Positions 35,212-44,643 of a stretch of 64,000 bases of DNA are shown in pieces. The translations under genes were made by a program, and so were the position numbers. The notes beneath the pieces were generated by a model. It worked only from the letters and a program-made list of their open reading frames with translations. It made no database searches and was not told where the DNA came from. This DNA is from an uncultured Lachnospiraceae bacterium (GTDB lineage Bacteria > Bacillota > Clostridia > Lachnospirales > Lachnospiraceae): contig CALGVA010000019.1 of NCBI GenBank assembly GCA_937920345.1, positions 1 through 64,000 on the forward strand, written 5' to 3'. Within the stretch, counting starts at the first letter, position 1; every line of letters starts with the position of its first letter.

Positions 35212-36930
35212 TTACTGAACGATTGCAACCTTCTCGGCAATAATGTCAGTCATCATCTCTTCCGCCTCGCTCATGCCGGTTGCCTCTAACTCAGCGATCA
35301 TCGCGTCATAGTTTGCGTCAAACTCCGCCTCGGTGCCGGTTACGCACTTGATCAGCGCGGACCATGCAACTTCGTCCAGTTTATCTACGATCTCCGAGAA
35401 CTCAAGCGGCATAGCGTATGCCCAGAGCGGAGAATAGTCAGGTGTCTCGAACTCATCCGGCTGCGGGAACATATCTACGATCAGCTCTACGCCCCATGCC
35501 TCAACTGCCGCTTTCTCTTCTACGTTATACTCGTTGATTACGGCGTCCTTACTTGTCGTTGTATAAGTGCTGCCTGTAGGATCCAGAATACCATCACCAT
35601 AAGACGGGAACGGGTAATTGTGGAAGCCGACACCTGTCTTCTTGGAATAATCTGCATCTTCCTGGGAATACTTGATCTCTTCTTCTGTTCTGTAACGGTG
35701 TCCCTCATCGTCGATGAAGTAGTTCACGCCTTCAATACCCCATTTGTTGAGTACCTGGCCTTCGTCAGAGCAAAGGAAATCGATGAACTTGATTGCTGCA
35801 ACAGGATCTTTACAGGAAGTTGTGATACCTACGCCGGTTCCTGTTGTCAGACCCTGATACATAAGGGACGGACATTTTGTGTTCGCATCGATACATGTCG
35901 GAAGACCTGCATAAGTGAGCTCATATTTACCGTCTGCCTTCAGTACCTTCTCGCCATCCTGATAATCCCAGTCCTTATCAAATAAGGTAACTACACGACC
36001 GGATGCGATCTTTGCAATATAATCTTCGTGTGTCTGTGTTGCAAATTCAGGGTCAAGAATGCCTTCGTTGTACATACGGCATAACCATTTGAAATATTCT
36101 CTTTCCTTATCGGAACGGAACTTATACATACCCTTGTTGTCCGATGTTACGATCCACTGTCCGTTATCCGGAGCGCCGTCTGCAATGAAACCTGCCGGAT
36201 TACCAAGTGTGATCAGCCAGTGCCAGTCGGAAGTGGATAAGCTGATACCAATCATATCCAGTCCCTCATCAGTCGTAGGATGCTCGGCAATATAATCTTT
36301 AATCATGGTCTCCAATTCTTCCAGAGACTGCGGAATCTTATAGTCCTTCGCTTTCAGCGCTGCCCACTGAACCTGAAGATTTCCTGCATCCTTAAATTTC
36401 GTACCGCCAACATTATAAGCGGATAACTGATAAATGGACGGGTCATCTGCGGACTGTTTTAACTTCTCAAACTCGTCGCCGTAGAGCTTCTTGATATTGG
36501 GACCATACTGCTCGATCAGGTCTGTCATATCCATCATCGCGCCTGCGTCAATCATATTTCCTGCGGAACCTTTCGCAAAGATGATATCCGGATAGTTCTG
36601 CTCCGCAATCATCAGCGCAACCGCTTCACTCTCGTCGTTACCGCCCACAGGACGTGTCGTCTTTAACTTAACGCCGGTTGCTGCCGTAATTGCCTCTGCC
36701 ACGGGATCTGTCCAAGGATCATCCTGGTTTGCATCCGCGTTGAAGAATGTCAACTCGATCACTTCTCCGGACGCTGCGCTTCCGCCGTCATCTGTCGCAG
36801 CCGCGCCGTCATCGGTAGTTGTCGTACTGCCTGTATCTGCAGCAGGTGCATCCCCGCCTCCACAACCGGCAAGTGTGCCGGCTACCATCGTTACTGCCAG
36901 TAACAATGCACAAATCTTCTTACTTTTCAT
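35212..36930 (-). CDS. ABC importer substrate-binding lipoprotein (LplA type)
   Basis: 572 residues from the ATG at 36930, chosen for AAGGGAG seven bases upstream and because it begins the signal peptide 'MKSKKICALLLAVTMVAG'. Lipobox 'LAGC' is followed by an acidic Thr/Asp-rich linker. The size and the sequence 'PDIIFAKGSAG' fit the large LplA/AlgQ-like oligosaccharide-binding proteins. It is the last gene of the lplB-ytcP-lplA importer operon and would capture oligosaccharides at the cell surface. No ATPase gene is nearby; such systems usually share MsmX. Confidence 0.9.
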   Translation of the reverse strand: MKSKKICALLLAVTMVAGTLAGCGGGDAPAADTGSTTTTDDGAAATDDGGSAASGEVIELTFFNADANQDDPWTDPVAEAITAATGVKLKTTRPVGGNDESEAVALMIAEQNYPDIIFAKGSAGNMIDAGAMMDMTDLIEQYGPNIKKLYGDEFEKLKQSADDPSIYQLSAYNVGGTKFKDAGNLQVQWAALKAKDYKIPQSLEELETMIKDYIAEHPTTDEGLDMIGISLSTSDWHWLITLGNPAGFIADGAPDNGQWIVTSDNKGMYKFRSDKEREYFKWLCRMYNEGILDPEFATQTHEDYIAKIASGRVVTLFDKDWDYQDGEKVLKADGKYELTYAGLPTCIDANTKCPSLMYQGLTTGTGVGITTSCKDPVAAIKFIDFLCSDEGQVLNKWGIEGVNYFIDDEGHRYRTEEEIKYSQEDADYSKKTGVGFHNYPFPSYGDGILDPTGSTYTTTSKDAVINEYNVEEKAAVEAWGVELIVDMFPQPDEFETPDYSPLWAYAMPLEFSEIVDKLDEVAWSALIKCVTGTEAEFDANYDAMIAELEATGMSEAEEMMTDIIAEKVAIVQ

Positions 36931-37044
36931 ACTTTTTCTCCCTTCTGTTGCTTCACATTGCATCATTTATATTTGTATGTTGTACGTAACTGTACATCCA
37001 TATAAATACCATAACTTGATAACCTGCAGATCTTTCCTGCGGTA

Positions 37045-37932
37045 TCAGTCCTTGACCGCGCCTACCGTCATGCCGCCTACGAAATACTTCTGCAGGAACG
37101 GATATACGATCAGGATCGGCACTGTCGCTACAATCGTTACCGCCATACGCACGGACAGCGGTGAGACGGCATTCTTAACCTGCTCCGCCGAATGCGGATC
37201 AATCTTGACCGTCGCCTTCTCCATAATCTCATACAACACATACTGCAGCGTCGGCAGTTCCTTGGCATACAGGTAAGTATCCATGAAAGAGTTCCACTGT
37301 CCTACCGCGTAGAACAACGCTACCGTCGCCAGCACCGGTTTACACAGGGGCAGTACGATTCGCGCCCAGATGATAAAGTCATTGGCCCCGTCCACTCTCG
37401 CCGCCTCCTGTAATGCCATCGGCAGTCCTTCAATAAAAGAACGCACCAGAATCATATTGTAGACCCAGATCAGCCCCGGTATGATGTACACGAGGAAGTT
37501 ATTACCCAGCTTTAAGTCTCTCATAAGCAGCAGATACTCCGGAATCAGTCCGCCGCTGACATACATGGTAATAACAAACAATGTGGTAAATACCTTGTTA
37601 AAATAGAAGTCTTTCCTGCTCAGCACATAGGCCAGCATAGCGGTACAGATCACGCCCGCGCCCGCGCCGATCACCGTTCTTAATACCGAGAGGATAAATG
37701 CCTGCCCCAGATTGTTCTCCCGGAATACATAAGCGTAATTGCTCCACGTAAACTCTCTCGGTATGATGAAATTGATGTTTCGCATCGTGTCGATCGGATC
37801 ATTGAAGGATATCGCCAGAACATTTAAAAACGGATATACCGTAACAATGACCAGAAATATGAACACAACCAACAATATGTAATCTAAAATATTATCCCGA
37901 CTCTTGATCCTGTTGCTTTTCACATTTGCCAT
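37045..37932 (-). CDS. ABC sugar permease (YtcP type, CUT1)
   Basis: 295 residues with six membrane spans and the EAA loop 'LQEAARVDGANDFIIWARIV' that contacts the ATPase. The N-terminus 'LVVFIFLVIVTVYPFLNVLA' and the C-terminal 'FLQKYFVGGMTVGAVKD' are typical of the MalG-like YtcP group. It pairs with the LplB-like permease 12 bp upstream. Confidence 0.93.
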   Translation of the reverse strand: MANVKSNRIKSRDNILDYILLVVFIFLVIVTVYPFLNVLAISFNDPIDTMRNINFIIPREFTWSNYAYVFRENNLGQAFILSVLRTVIGAGAGVICTAMLAYVLSRKDFYFNKVFTTLFVITMYVSGGLIPEYLLLMRDLKLGNNFLVYIIPGLIWVYNMILVRSFIEGLPMALQEAARVDGANDFIIWARIVLPLCKPVLATVALFYAVGQWNSFMDTYLYAKELPTLQYVLYEIMEKATVKIDPHSAEQVKNAVSPLSVRMAVTIVATVPILIVYPFLQKYFVGGMTVGAVKD

Positions 37933-37944
37933 GGTGTCCCCTCC

Positions 37945-38886
37945 TTATATCAGTCTGCTCTCGCCGAGTAAACCTGCAACTTTATTCGCAATGAACAGAA
38001 GCGCTATGCCGACCAGTGACTGGAACATACCGATCGCAGTACCCAGACCGTAATTGCTGTTGCCGATACCTCTGACATAAGAGAACCAGGAAAGCACCAT
38101 TGCGTGATCCTGCACAATACCGTTGCTTAAGAGCATCTGACGCTCCATGCCTACATTCAGCGCACCGCCGATGCTCATGATCAGCAGCACCACTACCGTA
38201 GGCTTAATGCCCGGCAGCGTAATGTGCCAGATTCTCTGCAGACGGTTCGCACCGTCCACCTTCGCCGCCTCATATAAGCCCGAATCGATACCCGCCATAG
38301 CGGACAGGTATACGATGGCATCCCATCCCACTTCTTTCCATGTATTGATCAGAACGACCGTAAACCAAAAGAGCGGCGTATTCGTACTCATCAGTCCCAG
38401 TTTCGTATGCAGCGCCGTGTCCAGCATACCGCCATCGTTTAATACCATCTTGGCGATACTGGCAATAACCACCCACGACACGAAATGCGGCAGATAAGAG
38501 ATGGTCTGCGTGATCTTCTTGAATTTCACGAATCGTATTTCATTTAACATCAGGGCAAACAGGATTGCCATAAGCGTTCCAACCGTGATACCCAGAATGC
38601 TCAGCCCGACCGTGTTAAGCATAACCTGCCCGAAGATACGATCCTGAAATGCCTTAACGAAATTAGATACCCCGACAAAAGGTCTCTGCCAGAAAGGCTG
38701 CGCCAGTGTCTTCGGACGCACATCCTGAAACGCCATCGTCCATCCCCACAGGGGTATGTACTTGAAAACGATCAGCCAGATCAGGAAAGGAACCGACATC
38801 AATAACAGATATCTCTGTTTCCACATTAGCTGCATGCTGAATTTCTGCTTGATCACTTTTTCTTTCTGCCTTCTCTCTACACTCAT
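37945..38886 (-). CDS. ABC sugar permease (LplB type, CUT1)
   Basis: 313 residues, six spans, with the EAA loop 'LYEAAKVDGANRLQRIWHI'. The N-terminus 'RYLLLMSVPFLIWLIVFKYI' is typical of LplB. First gene of the importer operon; AAAGGGTG seven bases before the ATG. The upstream region also holds the terminator of the yesM-type gene, so the importer probably has its own promoter, which I could not define. Confidence 0.93.
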   Translation of the reverse strand: MSVERRQKEKVIKQKFSMQLMWKQRYLLLMSVPFLIWLIVFKYIPLWGWTMAFQDVRPKTLAQPFWQRPFVGVSNFVKAFQDRIFGQVMLNTVGLSILGITVGTLMAILFALMLNEIRFVKFKKITQTISYLPHFVSWVVIASIAKMVLNDGGMLDTALHTKLGLMSTNTPLFWFTVVLINTWKEVGWDAIVYLSAMAGIDSGLYEAAKVDGANRLQRIWHITLPGIKPTVVVLLIMSIGGALNVGMERQMLLSNGIVQDHAMVLSWFSYVRGIGNSNYGLGTAIGMFQSLVGIALLFIANKVAGLLGESRLI

Positions 38887-38983
38887 ATCCGCTCACCCTT
38901 TCTATAGCATCCATATCCGTTTACATGACATATTCTGCATGATCGGGATACCTTTCTACATAATTCCCGTTTCTGCAAAATGA

Positions 38984-39034
38984 AAATGCATCGCAGGAGA
39001 CCGGTCTGATCAATATATCTCCTGCAATGCATTT
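38984..39034 (-). terminator. Terminator after the yesM-type gene
   Basis: A 17-base arm pair, 38984-39000 and 39018-39034, with one mismatch; on the minus strand followed by TTTTCATTTT. It separates yesM from the importer operon. Confidence 0.8.
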
Positions 39035-39110
39035 ATTATAAAAAATTTATAAAAATAAAAATACCGAAAAAATTTGATAAAAATACCGTCACTTTTTTAG
39101 TTTCGTTTCG

Positions 39111-40934
39111 CTATGTTTCGATACCGCACTTGTCCACCGGAATAATCATCCGTATTCTGGTTCCCTTTCCCGGTTCCGAGTAGATATGGATACGGTATCC
39201 GTCCCCGTAATGCAGCTTCATGCGCTGATTAATGTTATAGAGTCCGATGCTCTTGCTCCGGCTCATATCCCGCACCTCGATGTCCCTGCGCAGCCTGCCG
39301 AGCGTCACCTCATCCATGCCGCAGCCGTTATCATCCACATCGATCATAAGAAGCCGCTTTTCCCCCATTTGTCTGGTATATACGGACAGGACGATCTTAC
39401 CGCCCTCCGCCACTTCCTCCATACCGTGTATGATCGCGTTCTCCACCATCGGCTGCAGCAGCAGCGGCAGAATATTGTACCGCGAAAGCTCCAGTCCGTC
39501 CTCTACATTTCTGCTAAACTGCACCCTGTCGCCGAACCGCAGCTGCTGGATCTCTATGTACGCATCCAGATGATTCAGTTCTTTTTCCAGTGTGGTGTAG
39601 GAAGTCCCCGTATTCTCCAGCACGTAACGCATGGACTTCCCAAGCAGCTTCGTAGCCGTCGCCGCCTCTTTATCCCCCGCCGTCAATGCTTTCATCCGTA
39701 TGGTTTCCAGCGTATTATAGAGGAAATGCGGATTGATCTGACTGGCCAGCATCTTGAACTCCATCTCCTGCTGTCTGATCAGCATCTCCTGCTCCTTAAT
39801 CTGCACCTCGTAAGTCTTCGCCTCCTGCTCCTTGATATTCTGCACCATAACCTGCAGGTCCTCAAAAGCCTCCGACAGTTCGTCACGCCCGCGGAAGCTG
39901 TCGATCAGTTCATAATCCTGCGTGCTCGCCTTGTGCATCTGCTGTCTGAGCAGACTCACCCGGTTCGTGAAATACCGCGTAAAAATATGTATCATTATTG
40001 CCGGAATAATCAGTGCCGTAAAGATAATGGCACCGCACATATACAGAATGCTCCGGACCGTGTAATATCCTTTCGGATTCAGCGTACACAGATAGATTCT
40101 GGAACTGGACTGATACGCGCGGAACATGGAGATGTCAATAAAGCACTGCTTCCCCTCCGTCTCAGTCATTCCTGTATAGCGGAAGTAGGGCGCATCATAG
40201 TCCACTGGTCCGGGCTGCGCTTTGCCGACCAGATTCCGCTCGGAACTGTAGAATACCGGTCCTCTGTCAACAGATATGACGCTGATATATTCGTTGCTGT
40301 CCGCCCACATGCGCAGATAGTTTTCGTCGATATGAATAACCAGAACCGCATGGTACGGAGAGTTGATCAGCTGAATCCTTTTGATCAGGCACAATTCCCA
40401 CTTGCTGTCCCGATACCCGTCTTCCCACGGAATCTCCATCCAGAATACCCCCGTCTTCGACATCGCCTGCTGATACCATTCCATATTTACGGTTTCTTCA
40501 CTCATCCGTTTAAACAATTTATAATCCGTAAGATATGGATTATCCGTATAGATCTCGATCTTGCTGACTTCCGCATACGTCTCCGCATACTGGCTCAGCA
40601 CCGCATTGCGGTCCACAGCATTGATATACTCCTGCCGTCTGTCAAATTCCTCCGCCAGAATCGTGCGGACGCCGTCATCAAATGAAATATCCTTGGAGAT
40701 GCCGTAAACTTCCATTGTAATGTCAAACAGAACCGTCCGCACCCGGTAATTATCGGATTTCAACAGGTCCATATAATAATTGATCATCATATGACGGGTA
40801 TACATCATCAGAAACACACCCAGCAGCAAGATCGGCACCACAACGACAGCTGTATAGATCGTATACAACTGCCGTTTAATCGTGGCGTTATGAAAAAATG
40901 TGGAAATCCATCGTCCGTTACGTCTCTTAGTCAT
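39111..40934 (-). CDS. YesM-type sensor histidine kinase
   Basis: 607 residues: N-terminal span (about 22-42), extracytoplasmic sensor (about 45-290), second span (about 293-315), HAMP, then a His_kinase domain with the phosphorylated His in 'QINPHFLYNTLETIRM' and an HATPase_c domain ('VENAIIHG', 'DDNGCGM', 'GIGLYNINQRM'-like 'SIGLYNINQRM'). Partner of the AraC response regulator at 33414, although the importer operon lies between them. It would sense sugar, perhaps through the binding protein. Ribosome binding site is weak and distant. Confidence 0.93.
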   Translation of the reverse strand: MTKRRNGRWISTFFHNATIKRQLYTIYTAVVVVPILLLGVFLMMYTRHMMINYYMDLLKSDNYRVRTVLFDITMEVYGISKDISFDDGVRTILAEEFDRRQEYINAVDRNAVLSQYAETYAEVSKIEIYTDNPYLTDYKLFKRMSEETVNMEWYQQAMSKTGVFWMEIPWEDGYRDSKWELCLIKRIQLINSPYHAVLVIHIDENYLRMWADSNEYISVISVDRGPVFYSSERNLVGKAQPGPVDYDAPYFRYTGMTETEGKQCFIDISMFRAYQSSSRIYLCTLNPKGYYTVRSILYMCGAIIFTALIIPAIMIHIFTRYFTNRVSLLRQQMHKASTQDYELIDSFRGRDELSEAFEDLQVMVQNIKEQEAKTYEVQIKEQEMLIRQQEMEFKMLASQINPHFLYNTLETIRMKALTAGDKEAATATKLLGKSMRYVLENTGTSYTTLEKELNHLDAYIEIQQLRFGDRVQFSRNVEDGLELSRYNILPLLLQPMVENAIIHGMEEVAEGGKIVLSVYTRQMGEKRLLMIDVDDNGCGMDEVTLGRLRRDIEVRDMSRSKSIGLYNINQRMKLHYGDGYRIHIYSEPGKGTRIRMIIPVDKCGIET

Positions 40935-41100
40935 AAATATCGTACTGTTTTCCTTCTTGTTTATAAAGGCCGGTTTCTCCCTGACATGACACCTTTACCG
41001 TTATTTTAGCACTGGTTCCGACCGCCTGTACACCCTTTTGATGATCCTGCATCTGTTATACCATCTTACCATTTGGCAGGCCGGCATTATATAGCAAAAA

Positions 41101-41121
41101 TTTGATGTATTATACATCAAA
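41101..41121. promoter_or_regulatory. Palindromic operator candidate
   Basis: TTTGATGTA (41101-41109) and TACATCAAA (41113-41121), perfect 9-bp arms around TTA, between two divergently transcribed genes. Confidence 0.55.
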
Positions 41122-41180
41122 AAATTACACTTTTATTTTGTGCTCTGTTCTTATATATTGAGAAAATAAGAATTGCATCT

Positions 41181-41233
41181 GTTCACACCAAAAACATATA
41201 AAAAGTAATTGCAGGACCGATGCCGGTGTGAAC
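41181..41233 (+). other. Inverted repeat in the GH31 leader
   Basis: GTTCACACC (41181-41189) and GGTGTGAAC (41225-41233) are perfect complements, 35 bases apart, ending about 50 bases before the ribosome binding site. Confidence 0.5.
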
Positions 41234-41300
41234 GGCAGCAGAGCAGGACATGAACCTTAACATTTATCAAACTAAATACAAGATAAGGAGGATTTTTATT

Positions 41301-43646
41301 ATGAAATTTAACAACGGCTGCTGGCTATTCAAGGAAAGATGCGCATGTTTCTCTCCGAGCGAAGTCTACTACACAACCGTCAAAGACACCGAGGTAACGC
41401 TGTGCGCACCGACGCATCCGATACGCGGACGCGGAGACACCCTCGGCGGGATCAATCTCACCATCCGCATTACCTCTCCCATGCCCGACGTCCTTCGGGT
41501 GCAGACCTGCCATCACATGGGAACGGTACAGAAGGCACCCGCGTTTGAACTGCATCTGGATCATCCGCAGACTCTGCAGGTCGAAGATACAGATGACACA
41601 CTCACGATCACAAGCGGAAGCCTGTCGCTCGTGATCACCAAAAACCCCTGGTCCATGACATACATGAGAGACGGCAAAGCGCTCACGAAGAGCAGCCGGA
41701 ATGATCTTGCCCTGATGAAGACGGATTATAAAGGCGACTATTATGAAGTAAACGGCGATCTCGAAAACACATACATGCGTGAACAGCTTAGCATCGGCGT
41801 CGGTGAACATCTCTACGGTACGGGCGAACGCTTTACGCCCTTTGTCAAAAACGGACAGACTGTGGAAATATACAATGAAGACGGCGGCACAAGTACCGAG
41901 CAGGCATATAAGAATATTCCTTTCTTCCTGTCCGACAAAGGTTACGGCGTTCTGGTCAACCATCCGGAGCGTGTCTCTTTTGAGTTCGGCACGGAAAATG
42001 TGACCAGGACTTCCTTCTGCGTGGAAGGCGGAAGTCTGGATTATTTCTTCTTTAACGGTCCTGCCATGAAAGATGTGCTGACACGCTACACCGATCTGTC
42101 CGGCAAACCTGCGCTGCCTGCGCCCTGGACCTTCGGCTTATGGCTGTCTACCTCTTTTACGACCAGTTACGACGAAGATACGGTTATGAGTTTCATCGAC
42201 GGTATGTTAGACCGCGGTATTCCGCTCCGCACCTTCCACTTCGACTGTTTCTGGATGAAAGGCTTCCACTGGACCGACTTTGTGTGGGATGAGAAAGTAT
42301 TCCCCGATCCTGCCGGAATGCTTTCCAGAATCAAGGCAAAGGGCTTGCATATCTGCGTATGGATCAACCCCTATATCGGTCAGGAATCTATTCTTTTTGC
42401 CGAAGGCATGGAGAAAGGTTACTTCGTCAAACGGCAAAACGGCGACGTGTGGCAGTGGGATATGTGGCAGCCGGGCATGGCTCTGGTAGACTTCACCAAC
42501 CCGGATGCCTGCAAATGGTATCAGGATAAGCTGGCGGGTCTGCTCAATATGGGTGTTGACTGCTTCAAGACAGATTTCGGCGAGAGAATCCCCGTCAACT
42601 GCGTCTACCATGACGGTTCCGATCCGAAGAAGATGCATAACTTCTACACTTATCTGTATAATAAAACGGTATTTGATCTTCTGGAGGAAAAGCGCGGCAA
42701 AGGCGAGGCTGTACTGTTCGCCCGCTCCGCAACGGTAGGCGGTCAGAAGTTCCCCGTACACTGGGGCGGCGACTGCTGGTCCGACTATGAGTCTATGGAA
42801 GAGAGCCTGCGCGGCGGTCTGTCACTGCTCATGTCCGGATTCGGCTTCTGGGCGCACGATATCGGCGGATTCGAGCACACTTCTACTGCGGACGTATATA
42901 AGCGCTGGGTTGCATTCGGTCTTCTGTCCTCCCACAGCCGTCTGCACGGAAGCAGTTCCTACCGCGTGCCGTGGCTGTATGATGAGGAAGCGGTTGATGT
43001 TGTCAGAACCTTCACCCGTCTGAAAGCAAAGCTTATGCCGTACCTGTATAAAACGTCCATTGACACCTCCCGCTCCGGCGTGCCGACCATGCGGAGTATG
43101 GTGCTGGAATATACGGAAGATAAGAACTGCAGCTATCTGGATAAACAGTATATGCTGGGTGATAACCTGCTGGTCGCTCCCGTCTTCAATGAGGAAAGCA
43201 TCGGCTCCTTCTATCTGCCGAAAGGCACATGGACGGACTTCTTCACCGGGGAAACCGCAGAGGGCGGCACATGGATGGAGAAAGAATACGACTATCTGCA
43301 CCTGCCGCTGATGGCACGTGCTAATTCCATCATAGCAGTCGGCGCATGTGATGAGAGACCGGATTATGATTACGCCGACGGCGTAGAACTTCGTGTGTAT
43401 GCTCTTTCGGACGACATCGAGGCTCAGACGACCGTCTACGGCATGGCACAGGATGCGGAGTTACATGTCTCTGTTATTAAATCCGGTGCAAGGATCACGG
43501 TGCAGGCTGAGCATATCTCCGGGAAGCCGTACACCGTAAGGCTTGTGGGCGTACAGGCACAATCCGCGGACGGCGCTTCTATGGAGATTGCCGGAAAAGA
43601 TACCGTACTGACACCGAATGCCGGGACGGTGGTTGTAACATTGTAA
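41301..43646 (+). CDS. GH31 alpha-xylosidase (YicI-like)
   Basis: 781 residues from the ATG at 41301 (AAGGAGG upstream). Beta-sandwich N-terminal domain, then a TIM barrel with 'FHFDCFWMKGFHWTDFVWD', nucleophile D425 in 'CFKTDFGERIPV' and acid/base D491 in 'VHWGGDCWSDYES', as in YicI-type alpha-xylosidases. The Phe/Cys/Trp-rich subsite 'DCFWMKGFHW' favours xylose over glucose at -1. No signal peptide: it removes alpha-1,6-xylose from imported xyloglucan oligosaccharides or isoprimeverose. Divergent from the kinase gene. Confidence 0.92.
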   Translation: MKFNNGCWLFKERCACFSPSEVYYTTVKDTEVTLCAPTHPIRGRGDTLGGINLTIRITSPMPDVLRVQTCHHMGTVQKAPAFELHLDHPQTLQVEDTDDTLTITSGSLSLVITKNPWSMTYMRDGKALTKSSRNDLALMKTDYKGDYYEVNGDLENTYMREQLSIGVGEHLYGTGERFTPFVKNGQTVEIYNEDGGTSTEQAYKNIPFFLSDKGYGVLVNHPERVSFEFGTENVTRTSFCVEGGSLDYFFFNGPAMKDVLTRYTDLSGKPALPAPWTFGLWLSTSFTTSYDEDTVMSFIDGMLDRGIPLRTFHFDCFWMKGFHWTDFVWDEKVFPDPAGMLSRIKAKGLHICVWINPYIGQESILFAEGMEKGYFVKRQNGDVWQWDMWQPGMALVDFTNPDACKWYQDKLAGLLNMGVDCFKTDFGERIPVNCVYHDGSDPKKMHNFYTYLYNKTVFDLLEEKRGKGEAVLFARSATVGGQKFPVHWGGDCWSDYESMEESLRGGLSLLMSGFGFWAHDIGGFEHTSTADVYKRWVAFGLLSSHSRLHGSSSYRVPWLYDEEAVDVVRTFTRLKAKLMPYLYKTSIDTSRSGVPTMRSMVLEYTEDKNCSYLDKQYMLGDNLLVAPVFNEESIGSFYLPKGTWTDFFTGETAEGGTWMEKEYDYLHLPLMARANSIIAVGACDERPDYDYADGVELRVYALSDDIEAQTTVYGMAQDAELHVSVIKSGARITVQAEHISGKPYTVRLVGVQAQSADGASMEIAGKDTVLTPNAGTVVVTL

Positions 43647-43676
43647 TACACAGTCCTTCACATAAAAAAGTAATTT

Positions 43677-43723
43677 GCTCCGCAAATAACTTTGCGAGAT
43701 TCGCTTCGCGAACTCGAATAAGC
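43677..43723. repeat. Palindromic repeat, third copy of the 21124 family
   Basis: The final 30 bases, GCGAGATTCG to AATAAGC, are identical to the copies at 21124-21236. The 5' hairpin (TTTGC-TCC-GCAAA) is slightly different. It lies 30 bp after the GH31 stop codon. Confidence 0.8.
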
Positions 43724-43748
43724 GTAGAAATTTCCTATACCATAAAAA

Positions 43749-43781
43749 CAGCGCATGAATACAATTCACATTCATGCGCTG
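43749..43781. terminator. Bidirectional terminator between GH31 and phosphoribosyltransferase genes
   Basis: CAGCGCATGAAT (43749-43760) pairs perfectly with ATTCATGCGCTG (43770-43781); A-rich before and T-rich after. Confidence 0.85.
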
Positions 43782-43819
43782 CCTTTGTATGTTCATTTAT
43801 CTTTCCAGCCGGAAAGCCG

Positions 43820-44461
43820 TCAGCCGATCCTGGAATATCCGAACGCATTGGCAAATGCGTCAATCGGTTTCTGTTCTTTACACATAGCACATCCGTCCGG
43901 TTTAAATGTCTTATAGTCCGGAATATCTGCCGTGGTAAACAATGCATTGACGGGAATCCCCATAACGCTGTTCGCCGCACTGAACACTGCACTGATCCCG
44001 CTGATGGTTGCACCGTAATACGTGAGCGTCTGGATCGTCTTCGTGACGGTCTTACCCGTTGTCGCGCTTGCCAGAAGAACCAGCACGTTCTTATCTTTAA
44101 TCATCGGCAGATAATTATCCCTGAATAACATCTGTCCTGTCGGAGAAAATTCCGGTGTAATGATATAAATGGTCTGGTGCGCATTCCTGGAATAAATGCC
44201 GGCTCTCGTCAGTTCTTCCGCCAGAAATGCCCCGATTATCTCACAGCCGTCTATGCACACGATCGTATCTACTATCATCGATGCCAGAATCTGTCTGCCC
44301 AGCTCCCTCGCCGTCAGGGACGCCTCGCTCAGCCGCGTCTTTAAGGTTGTCATATCCAAAAAGTAATTGATGTGGGAACTTGGTGTTACAAAATGTCCGG
44401 GGATTGCTTTCAATTCAATGTTAGGGTGAGCCTTAGAACTAATCTTAATCATTTCCTGCAT
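43820..44461 (-). CDS. Phosphoribosyltransferase-family protein
   Basis: 213 residues from the ATG at 44461 (GGAGG seven bases upstream). It has the type I PRTase fold, with 'TIVCIDGCEIIGAFLAEEL' and the PRPP-like loop 'VLVLLASATTGKT'. Resembles orotate phosphoribosyltransferase-like proteins but the PRPP loop is atypical ('LLASATTGK' in place of two acidic residues), so catalytic activity is uncertain. The C-terminal 'CAMCKEQKPIDAFAN' has a CxxC pair. Single gene; role unknown. Confidence 0.75.
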   Translation of the reverse strand: MQEMIKISSKAHPNIELKAIPGHFVTPSSHINYFLDMTTLKTRLSEASLTARELGRQILASMIVDTIVCIDGCEIIGAFLAEELTRAGIYSRNAHQTIYIITPEFSPTGQMLFRDNYLPMIKDKNVLVLLASATTGKTVTKTIQTLTYYGATISGISAVFSAANSVMGIPVNALFTTADIPDYKTFKPDGCAMCKEQKPIDAFANAFGYSRIG

Positions 44462-44643
44462 GTGCATACCTCCTTCTTGTGACACGTTATGTCAGCTTCA
44501 AAATCATTTTTGTAACTTCGATATGAATAAATCTATTATACCGCCAACAACCGCTTAAATCAAGTGATTAACCGATGCTTCGGACTGTCTCCCGGTAACA
44601 GTTCAGCCATGCCATTCATAAGTCACCAGGCTGTACGCTTTGG

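Larger units (their letters stand above)
40935..41300. promoter_or_regulatory. Divergent control region between yesM-type and GH31 genes
   Basis: 366 bp without a gene. A TAAAAT box near 41011 (minus strand) with TGTACA 18 bases upstream could drive the kinase. A perfect palindrome lies at 41101-41121 and an inverted repeat in the GH31 leader at 41181-41233. The GH31 ribosome binding site is AAGGAGG at 41284-41290. Confidence 0.55.

Noticed and set aside
39186..40685. A 499-codon open frame on the plus strand opposite the sensor kinase gene
   Set aside because: It is a mirror of the yesM-type coding region: no ribosome binding site, His/Arg/Gln-rich composition typical of antisense frames, and the minus strand encodes a clear histidine kinase.
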